DNA of 14,419 bases, taken from assembly GCA_016777395.1 (NCBI GenBank), contig JADHRO010000026.1, positions 1-14,419 of the forward strand. The letters are read 5' to 3'. Positions 8,619 to 14,419 of the stretch are shown here, in pieces (the first letter of the stretch is position 1; each line of letters begins with the position of its first letter). Both the position numbers and the translations under genes were made by a program. Source of the stretch: Chitinophagales bacterium. GTDB taxonomy: Bacteria; Bacteroidota; Bacteroidia; Chitinophagales; UBA8649. Below the pieces are notes generated by a model. The model was given only the letters and a program-made list of their open reading frames with translations. It had not been told where the DNA came from and made no database searches.

Positions 8619-11600
8619 TAAAGCAAGCGGTTCATTAATAACCGAAGTTAACTGAGTATTACAATTATTCCCATCTGTAACAGTCAATGTATAGCTACCT
8701 GCAGTTGAAGCAATTACATCTTCGTTTGCTCCACCACCATTTGACCATTGGTAGGTATATGGAAGGCTTCCTCCTGAAGTACTTACCGCTATTTCTCCAG
8801 TAGAGGCTCCATTACAAAGTATGTTGGTTACATTATCGAGGCTTAATAAAAGGGAGTCTGGTTCATCAATATTTATCGTGATACTATCCTGACAGCCATT
8901 ACCATCAATTACAATTACTTGATAATTACCCGTATCCAATCCAAAAGCAGTGGCTGTTGTTTGCAACAATGCATCATCCCACGTGTAAGTATAGGATCCA
9001 GATCCACCACTTGCAGTCACTGTAGCAGTTCCATCAGCTAAATCTTTACAACTTACATTTGTACTATCAGAAGTTAAACTTATAGCAACTGGAGCAAAGA
9101 CCTCAATATCAATACTATCAATACATAAATTAGTATCTAAAACAAAAACGGTATAAACAGCTGCACTTAAGTTTGTGAAAATTGAGTCAGGTGCAAAGTT
9201 TACATTATCTATACTAAATTGGTAAGGGGCTTGTCCTCCAGTAGCACCCACTTCAATTTGCCCATCATTACTTGCGAAGCACAAAATGCTATCTACTTGC
9301 ATGATACTTGCGGCCAAACTAGCAGCTTGATTTAAATCTACTAAGGAATCAATAAAACATCCCAAGCTATCCTCGAGGTATACTTGGTAAGTTCCTCCAG
9401 CTAATCCAGAAAAGCTATTAGATACTTGATTGGTCAATCCACCATCTATACTGTAGGTATAAGGTTGAATGCCACTTGAAACATATACATCAATTATTCC
9501 ATCATTAATATTACCACACAAAGGATCTTGAAAAACAATAGAATCAAACACTAATGGGGTTCCTCCAACAATGTTTACTTGATAAGATGTATCACATAAA
9601 CCATTTTCATTTACCACAATGTCGTACAATCCAGCAGCTAAGGGTTGGAAGATATTGTTAGGACTAAACGATATACCGCCATTTATAGAATATTGAGGAT
9701 TTACAGCACCTGAGGTCACGATCTCAATGCTAGCGTCTGCTTGTCCTACACAAGTTTCCAGAATAATAAGGGTTGAATCAACTGTCACATTACTAACCGT
9801 TATTGTTACACTATCAAATGCTACACAACCAGCAGAGTCCAGTGCCACTCCATAGGTAGTGGTGGTATTGGGATAAACCAATGGGTTGAATATTGAAGAA
9901 TCAGATATACTGCCATTGTTTGGTGCCCAAGCAAAAGATTGCGAACCGCCAGCTGCACTTAATTGCACCGTGTCACCAAGACAAATCGTTGTATCGTTGG
10001 AGACGGAGTATGAGTAACTTCCTCCTGCGAGAATGAACAGCGTATCGCTATATGTACAATTATTGGGACTTGTAATATCCACGATGTATTGAGTGGAAGA
10101 AGAGGGTGATGCTAATGGAGAAGGCGTATTTGCTCCAGACAAAGATCCCGCGGGTGTCCATGAAGTGGTGTAAGTATTTAAACTATTTTGAGGGAAATAC
10201 CGGTAAGCACTATTCGAAGCGCTCCAATTCGTGTTATTTCTGCCTGGTGTAACTGCACCAAAAAAACCTGTAAAATTCTCTGTTCCTTGCGTTGCGGTTG
10301 GATCACTAACATCATTTTGACAATTTTCGCAAATCAAATCAAAATAATTCTGAGATTCATGCAATATGATTTGACCCAACACACGTTCAGTTGCGACAGA
10401 TCCTCCCACATGCACTAGATCTAAATTAATCACAAATCGTCTGTTGGGAGCAGTGCCTACCGTAAAGTAACTTGAAGTACCAAGGCTATCAATTAAATCA
10501 TCCCACATTAGGGCAATAATATTATTGGGTACAATATTGGCTGGAATAGTTAAATTATTGGCGAGAGAGAATGCAGAAGCACCGAACTGCAGATAACCGT
10601 TTGATGTTAACCTTAGCTGTGACTGATTCACGCAGAAGATAGGAAAAGCAAAAGGTAAATCGATAATTTGGCTTACTCCATTATCCGCCTGAGTAAAAAC
10701 AATGGACGTATCTGCACCAAACTCCTTATAATAAGGAATTGAGTATACGTCATAATTGGTCTCACAACTTATGTTATCATTAGGTTCAATCTCTGCAAAT
10801 AATTGAACGGATTCTCCAGAGCATATAATCACACTATCCGGTGAGGCAACTACCCTATACACGTCCTTAATAATACTTGATGTGTCAAAAAACTGGCAAC
10901 CCAAATTGTCTTCAACAGAAAAGTAAAAGTCTGTCTGAGAGGTGTCAGTCAAAGTGATTTGAATAGAGTCATTGTTTAGCGAACTTGATATGTTATTGTT
11001 TGGCTGCCACAATGGATTTTGGTAGGTAACAATCAAAGAATCATTCGATGCTAACAAAGCTGGATTGAATGAAGCACTTGCGCCAAAAGTATGTCCATCA
11101 TCGCCACCAAAATCATCGAAAATCTGAATTTCCCATATCCCATTTAAGGGACATCCAATCAAATTTGCCCAATTCCCGGTAGCCTCATAAGTCCCCGCTA
11201 ATACAGGGTCATTAACCAATGCAGGCTGTCCTCCAGCTATACTGCCTGCAGTAGATAGAGGACTCCAACAATATGTAAAGGGTACACCCTGTCCAACGAA
11301 AGCAGAAATCCCTAATTCATTGCTAAAAGCATTTGGAGGAGTAAAGTCGATAAGCGATACACTTTGCCCGGAAGGGCAAACTAAAACAATATCTAAGTCT
11401 CCTATATACGAATGCTCTATATCCAAGCAAACTTCAATCAAATCATTTACAGCAAGAATTTGTGCGCCTTGTTGATACCCTGTTATGGGTAATTCGTATA
11501 TCACAGGAGTTGTAATTCCATCCCCCGATATATTATTTGCATCATCTGGAAGGAACACTGTATCCGTCACAGAAACAGAAGACTCCAATCGAATGGTATC

Positions 11601-12458
11601 ACCCGTAATAACTGAATCTATAGTCTGATTGAATATTTGACTATATATTGTAGACATCTCATTTAAACATAAAATGGAGTCCTCTACCATGGAAGTTAAA
11701 AGAGGATCAGGTGCCTGTCTTATCTTTATTGGTAGCTCATTAATCGATCGACATCCATTGACATCTTCAACGATTAGACTAACTGTATAGATACTGGCAG
11801 GGATATCGGATATCACCACCGTTTGCCCAGTATCAAGACCAATAGCGCCAAAATCCCAAAAAAACTGAGAACTAGCATCACTTTGCGCATACGCTATATT
11901 GTTTTGAGCAAAAAATCCAGTAGCTGTTATTATCAATGAATCATCTGGACATAGATCGACATAATTGGTATCATTAAGACTAACAAGCGGTGTGGAGTTA
12001 AGGATTTCTGCTTCGATACTCTGACATGCAGGCAAACAGGATAAATCAAATTCAAAACTTCCGTTAATTGTTACATCCGAAGAAATCTGAAAGGTTAAAC
12101 ACCCGGTGGCATTTGCAGCAGAGGCTCTTAATAAAGTTCCTGGAGCTAGAGAATTGTTTTCATCGAAAACAAACAACAAGGGTGCAGTAGATGAGTTGGT
12201 CCCATCAAAAACTGCTAAAAAATCTCCAGCACCCATTAAAACCGAAACAACCTCAACACTCAATGGATCTCCATTAGTACAAATTGTAAATGCGAAATTT
12301 TGCCCGCCTGCATAGTCTGCACCTGCTCCTCCGCTATCAAAAAGTACTCCGCCGATTCCACAATCAAGGTTGACAGTTGTAGTTGCATCTAGATTAAAAT
12401 TTTGCGCAAAGACAGAATGCCCAAATAAAAGTAATAGTATCGTTAAGTACTTCTTCAT
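7113..12458 (-). CDS. Giant SprB-repeat adhesin-like protein with type IX secretion sorting domain
   Basis: Complete 1781-residue secreted protein, probably exported by Sec, then moved across the outer membrane by the type IX system and attached at the surface. Order: signal peptide 1-18 (MKKYL, hydrophobic run, SVFA cleavage); CUB-like domain about 30-142 (DSGG and YAGGQNFAFTIC); PKD-like domain about 150-247; a second PKD/Ig-like unit about 250-530 with a P-domain inserted (about 300-465, key residues IEHSYIGDLDIVLVCP and GIWEIQIFDD); an Ig-like unit about 537-810 interrupted by a globular domain (about 564-757, with LTSNGYLQFG, MWDDL, APNRRFVIN and GRNNTNW); another Ig-like domain about 814-890; nine SprB repeats about 893-1598; Ig-like domain about 1600-1690; type B sorting domain 1691-1781. 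No protease or glycosidase active site is seen, so adhesion, matrix or gliding use is inferred, not shown. The start has no clear Shine-Dalgarno, but a -7-like box lies upstream. The second adhesin gene lies 69 bases upstream. Confidence 0.92.
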   Translation of the reverse strand: MKKYLTILLLLFGHSVFAQNFNLDATTTVNLDCGIGGVLFDSGGAGADYAGGQNFAFTICTNGDPLSVEVVSVLMGAGDFLAVFDGTNSSTAPLLFVFDENNSLAPGTLLRASAANATGCLTFQISSDVTINGSFEFDLSCLPACQSIEAEILNSTPLVSLNDTNYVDLCPDDSLIITATGFFAQNNIAYAQSDASSQFFWDFGAIGLDTGQTVVISDIPASIYTVSLIVEDVNGCRSINELPIKIRQAPDPLLTSMVEDSILCLNEMSTIYSQIFNQTIDSVITGDTIRLESSVSVTDTVFLPDDANNISGDGITTPVIYELPITGYQQGAQILAVNDLIEVCLDIEHSYIGDLDIVLVCPSGQSVSLIDFTPPNAFSNELGISAFVGQGVPFTYCWSPLSTAGSIAGGQPALVNDPVLAGTYEATGNWANLIGCPLNGIWEIQIFDDFGGDDGHTFGASASFNPALLASNDSLIVTYQNPLWQPNNNISSSLNNDSIQITLTDTSQTDFYFSVEDNLGCQFFDTSSIIKDVYRVVASPDSVIICSGESVQLFAEIEPNDNISCETNYDVYSIPYYKEFGADTSIVFTQADNGVSQIIDLPFAFPIFCVNQSQLRLTSNGYLQFGASAFSLANNLTIPANIVPNNIIALMWDDLIDSLGTSSYFTVGTAPNRRFVINLDLVHVGGSVATERVLGQIILHESQNYFDLICENCQNDVSDPTATQGTENFTGFFGAVTPGRNNTNWSASNSAYRYFPQNSLNTYTTSWTPAGSLSGANTPSPLASPSSSTQYIVDITSPNNCTYSDTLFILAGGSYSYSVSNDTTICLGDTVQLSAAGGSQSFAWAPNNGSISDSSIFNPLVYPNTTTTYGVALDSAGCVAFDSVTITVSNVTVDSTLIILETCVGQADASIEIVTSGAVNPQYSINGGISFSPNNIFQPLAAGLYDIVVNENGLCDTSYQVNIVGGTPLVFDSIVFQDPLCGNINDGIIDVYVSSGIQPYTYSIDGGLTNQVSNSFSGLAGGTYQVYLEDSLGCFIDSLVDLNQAASLAASIMQVDSILCFASNDGQIEVGATGGQAPYQFSIDNVNFAPDSIFTNLSAAVYTVFVLDTNLCIDSIDIEVFAPVAISLTSDSTNVSCKDLADGTATVTASGGSGSYTYTWDDALLQTTATAFGLDTGNYQVIVIDGNGCQDSITINIDEPDSLLLSLDNVTNILCNGASTGEIAVSTSGGSLPYTYQWSNGGGANEDVIASTAGSYTLTVTDGNNCNTQLTSVINEPLALGINLTETNLLCFGDNTGAVDASVSGGVLPYNYSWTGPNGFTENQEDLAGLAAGSYTLTVTDSNNCLLSQLIALTQPGDGLITFTGSAVNCFGDNDGSLTAQIASGGTPPFQFQWDAAANNQNTATALGLIAGTYSVTVTDGNGCTYSNSASVSEPLLPLSVILDSTFITCAGYSDGTATATVSGGTAGYTYLWNDPLGQTTAIATGLSSNSYQVSVTDANGCSISGSVTIEEPTPVVVVATPDSANCWGDASGSVNVFATGGTGLGYSYSIDGGETFQSSPDFIGLPAGVYAEIIVQDLGSNSLCLSQLSSTTVYEQPYFSFVVVPADTTLQLEESITLSLTVTSPNYADGDITQVSWFPTTGLNCSDCIDPTVLTYENYTTYTATAYYVGDDEELCNTTANTTIQLENNLQLFIPNAFTPGSFDNVNNTFEVFGEGIEYVTMQVFNRWGEKVFESSNQQVSWDGTLKGEMQGPGVFTYYVNVQYLDGKIIDRKGSVTLLR
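7116..7391 (-). other. Type B sorting domain (CHU_C / gliding-motility-associated C-terminus) of adhesin 1
   Basis: Residues 1690-1781. Recognised by LFIPNAFTP, the VFNRWGEKVFES block, WDG, the aromatic YYVNV strand and the terminal RKGSVTLLR. In characterised proteins this domain directs secretion through the type IX system, with help from a PorP/SprF-type partner. No such partner gene is in the window. The usual NGDGxND loop after AFTP is replaced by GSFDNVNN. Confidence 0.9.
7665..9782 (-). repeat. Nine SprB-type repeats of adhesin 1
   Basis: Nine protein repeats with a period of 76-80 residues. Each has a first cysteine followed by G-x-x-DG, then a GG-x-PY-x-Y core, a G-x-Y turn and a second cysteine after G/N. 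First cysteines are at 903, 981, 1060, 1137, 1215, 1291, 1370, 1450 and 1527. Second cysteines are at 955, 1034, 1112, 1189, 1266, 1345, 1424, 1502 and 1585. The last unit is a longer variant. These repeats build the stalk of surface adhesins such as SprB of Flavobacterium johnsoniae. The DNA copies have diverged, so these are not simple tandem DNA repeats. Confidence 0.85.
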
Positions 12459-12479
12459 AATAAACTTAAAAATTGTAGG

Positions 12480-12487
12480 TAAATATA
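12480..12487 (-). promoter_or_regulatory. Possible -7 promoter box for adhesin 1
   Basis: On the minus strand this reads TATATTTA, one base off the Bacteroidota -7 element TAnnTTTG. It lies about 21 bases before the ATG at 12458. A TTA triplet about 20 bases further upstream, in place of the expected TTG, could serve as a weak -33 element. It sits in the short gap between the two adhesin genes. Confidence 0.35.
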
Positions 12488-12527
12488 ATCAACTGAGGTC
12501 TGCAGTTTAAGCGCACTTCGAATGAGA

Positions 12528-14033
12528 TTACCTAAGAATGGTTACACTTCCTTTTCTGTCAATAATTTTTCCATCCAAATATTCAACATTCACATAGTAG
12601 GTAAATACACCTGGCCCCTGCATTTCTCCTTTAAACGTGCCATCCCATGACACCTGCTGATTGCTGCTCTCAAAAACTTTTTCTCCCCATCTGTTGAAGA
12701 CCTGCATTGTCACAAACTCTATACCTTCTCCAAATACCTCAAAAGTATTATTCACATTATCGAAACTTCCTGGAGTAAATGCGTTTGGAATAAATAATTC
12801 TAAATTATTCTCCACTTGAATGGTGGTGTTGGCTGTCGCATTACATAGTTCTCCATCACCTCCCTCGTAATATGCTGTTGCTGTATAGTTTGTATAGTTG
12901 TTATAAGTCAATATCGTAGGATCGATACAATCTGTGCAATTTAAACCAATAGTTGGGAACCAGCTTACTTGAGCAATATCACTGAAGAGATAGTTTGGTG
13001 ATGTAACCGATAAACTTAAGCCTAAACTTTCTTCCAACTGCAAAGTTGTATCTTCAGGAATAACTTCAAAGGAAAAATAAGGCTGTTCGTAAACTGAAAT
13101 ACCATAAGATTGAGATAAACAAGATACATTAGATCCTAAATCTTGAATAACAATTTCATTATATATTCCTGCTGGAAGACCCACGAAATCTGGACTTGAT
13201 TGAAAGGTTTCTCCTCCATCTATGGAGTATGAATACCCTACACCAGATCCCCCCGCAGCAAACACATTGATACTACCCGAAGCATCTCCCCAACAATTTA
13301 CAGAATCTGTGGTGAGCACTACAACCACCGGCGAGGGTTCTTCAATAATCACCGAACCCGTTACCACACATCCATTACCATCAGTAACAGTTACTTGATA
13401 ACTATTGCTTGATAAATCAGTTGCTTGTGCAGTCGTTTGCCCTAAAGGATCATTCCACAAATAGGTATAACCCAATGTCCCACCAGACACTACAGCTGTC
13501 GCTGTGCCGTCACTGTATCCAGCACAGGTAATATATGTACTGTCCATTGCCAAACTTAAAGGACTTAATGGCTCTGATACCGATGCACTATTTGAAAAAG
13601 TACAACCATTTCCATCCGTTATGATGACCGCATAAGTCCCCGATATTAAACCGATTGCGGTCGCTGTATTTTGATTATTAGCTGCTGCATCCCACTGAAA
13701 TTGAAAGGGTGCGGAACCCCCACTTACAATTTGTGCGGTTAGGCTTCCATCATTACCTCCAAAGCAATTCACTGGTGTACCCGTAAAGCTTATAACCACA
13801 TCTGAAACTTGCGCAATGGCAATAGACTCATTGACTAAACAGTTGTTGAAATCTGAAACCGTAAGGTTATACGTTCCTATCGCAAGTCCCGCAAGATCCT
13901 CTTGATTATCTGTAAATCCATTTGGGCCACTCCAACTGTATGTGTAGGGGCTGACTCCCCCACTTACTGTAGCATCCAAGACACCATTAGCACCTCCAAA
14001 GCATAATGAATCCGGCACTGCAATGTTTAATCC
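12528..14033 (-). repeat. Copy 2 of the 1.5-kb paralogous segment shared by both adhesins
   Basis: Encodes the last 501 residues of adhesin 2 plus the stop codon and pairs with 7113-8618 without indels. The similarity stops at a SprB repeat boundary near 14033. As long direct repeats the two copies could recombine, which would fuse the N-terminal part of adhesin 2 to the end of adhesin 1. Confidence 0.85.
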
Positions 14034-14419
14034 AAGCGCAATCGGCTCATAAATAGTAAGCGTATCAGAGACTGGGCAACCATTAAAATCAGCGGCATTT
14101 AAGATATAGGTTCCTGCAAGCAAATTTACAGCTGTATCTGTTGTTTGACCACCTGTACTTAAATCCCATTGCAAGGTATATGGTGCTGCCCCTCCTGTTA
14201 TTGAATCTACATAAACCATACCATCATTCTCACCAAAACAGGAAGCACTATCACCTAAAATATTCAACGCTAGAGCATTGGGTTGCGAAACGATAAAGGT
14301 GTCTAGAGCCACACAAGAATTAGAGTCAGTTACCTCGAGCCAATAAGATCCGGGGGTAAGTCCTGTTATCGTTTGGGTAATATCATTTGTACTCCAAAGA
14401 AAACTGTAAGGAGCGGTTC
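12528..14419 (-). CDS. Second SprB-repeat adhesin-like protein, N-terminus beyond the window
   Basis: The frame is open through the right edge. The GTG at 14312 is an internal valine: the codons before it continue a SprB repeat (GSYWLEVTDSNSC just upstream, and PYSFLW further up). About 629 residues are visible. Numbering from that GTG: parts of six SprB repeats up to about 410, with first cysteines at 25, 104, 183, 263 and 340 and second cysteines at 79, 158, 237, 315 and 398; an Ig-like domain about 413-503; and a type B sorting domain 504-594. The signal peptide and any N-terminal domains are outside the window. From residue 94 on it is a gapless paralogue of the first adhesin's last 501 residues. 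It ends in TAA 69 bases before the start of that gene, with no convincing terminator between, so the two may be partly cotranscribed. The role is inferred from domains only: a cell-surface, type IX-exported adhesin or gliding-related protein. Confidence 0.9.
   Translation of the reverse strand, partial: TAPYSFLWSTNDITQTITGLTPGSYWLEVTDSNSCVALDTFIVSQPNALALNILGDSASCFGENDGMVYVDSITGGAAPYTLQWDLSTGGQTTDTAVNLLAGTYILNAADFNGCPVSDTLTIYEPIALGLNIAVPDSLCFGGANGVLDATVSGGVSPYTYSWSGPNGFTDNQEDLAGLAIGTYNLTVSDFNNCLVNESIAIAQVSDVVISFTGTPVNCFGGNDGSLTAQIVSGGSAPFQFQWDAAANNQNTATAIGLISGTYAVIITDGNGCTFSNSASVSEPLSPLSLAMDSTYITCAGYSDGTATAVVSGGTLGYTYLWNDPLGQTTAQATDLSSNSYQVTVTDGNGCVVTGSVIIEEPSPVVVVLTTDSVNCWGDASGSINVFAAGGSGVGYSYSIDGGETFQSSPDFVGLPAGIYNEIVIQDLGSNVSCLSQSYGISVYEQPYFSFEVIPEDTTLQLEESLGLSLSVTSPNYLFSDIAQVSWFPTIGLNCTDCIDPTILTYNNYTNYTATAYYEGGDGELCNATANTTIQVENNLELFIPNAFTPGSFDNVNNTFEVFGEGIEFVTMQVFNRWGEKVFESSNQQVSWDGTFKGEMQGPGVFTYYVNVEYLDGKIIDRKGSVTILR
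12531..12806 (-). other. Type B sorting domain (CHU_C / gliding-motility-associated C-terminus) of adhesin 2
   Basis: The last 91 residues differ from those of adhesin 1 at only five positions (Q/E, Y/F, L/F, Q/E, L/I). The same LFIPNAFTP, VFNRWGEKVFES, WDG and RKGSVTILR landmarks are present, as is the same GSFDNVNN replacement of the usual loop. Confidence 0.9.
13083..14419 (-). repeat. SprB-type repeats of adhesin 2 (five complete, one partial)
   Basis: Same repeat family as in adhesin 1: a period near 79 residues, cysteine pairs 52-58 residues apart, a GG-x-PY core and a closing EP. The four repeats nearest the C-terminus match adhesin 1 repeats 6-9 one to one. The repeat above them, and the partial one at the window edge, do not match their positional counterparts any better than SprB repeats in general. 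Confidence 0.85.

Noticed and set aside
7665..9782. Repeated units as a possible CRISPR-like or satellite array
   Set aside because: The periodicity is at protein level (76-80 residues) inside one long reading frame, and the DNA of the units is diverged. There are no short identical repeats with spacers.
10188..10418. Plus-strand 76-codon frame opposite adhesin 1
   Set aside because: It lies antisense within the conserved globular domain of the adhesin, with no signal or motif of its own.
12491..12507. AACTG/CAGTT hairpin between the two adhesin genes
   Set aside because: A five-pair stem with a seven-base loop and no U tract is not convincing as a terminator.
14310..14312. GTG codon that could be taken as the start of adhesin 2
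   Set aside because: The codons upstream stay open to the window edge and encode a recognisable SprB repeat (GSYWLEVTDSNSC), so the GTG is an internal valine.

Overview
The window is low-GC DNA from a member of the Bacteroidota, most likely a gliding or adhesive flavobacterium-like lineage. The evidence is two giant secreted proteins made of SprB-type repeats, each ending in the gliding-motility-associated (type B) sorting domain of the type IX secretion system. Start sites generally lack strong Shine-Dalgarno sequences, and promoter boxes resemble the Bacteroidota TAnnTTTG element. I cannot fix the genus.

Layout, left to right. Bases 1-728 (+) hold the C-terminal part of a penicillin-acylase-family (peptidase S45) enzyme that begins outside the window. 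It converges on lon (768-3164, -), an ATP-dependent LonA protease. Upstream of lon on the same strand lies clpB (3234-5852, -), the Hsp100 disaggregase. A strong hairpin terminator (3186-3220) sits between clpB and lon. Together the two genes form a protein-quality-control pair. A divergent 189-base intergenic region with a small palindrome leads to a tetratricopeptide-repeat lipoprotein (6042-7055, +), closed by a terminator at 7058-7089 that probably works in both directions.

The right half is taken up by two same-strand adhesin-like genes. The first (7113-12458, -, 1781 residues) is complete: signal peptide, CUB-like domain, PKD/Ig-like domains with a P-domain and a second globular domain nested inside them, nine SprB repeats, a last Ig-like domain and the sorting domain. 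The second (12528 to the window end, -) is cut off by the window edge. Its last 501 residues align without a gap to the last 501 residues of the first, while the repeats just upstream are no more alike than ordinary SprB repeats.

The acylase, lon, clpB and TPR genes look like ordinary chromosomal genes. I saw no mobile element, CRISPR array, tRNA or rRNA, and no clear sign of a new defence or biosynthetic system. The most interesting material is the paralogous adhesin pair: its sharp similarity boundary, its shared departure from the usual sorting-domain loop, and its nested domain architecture.
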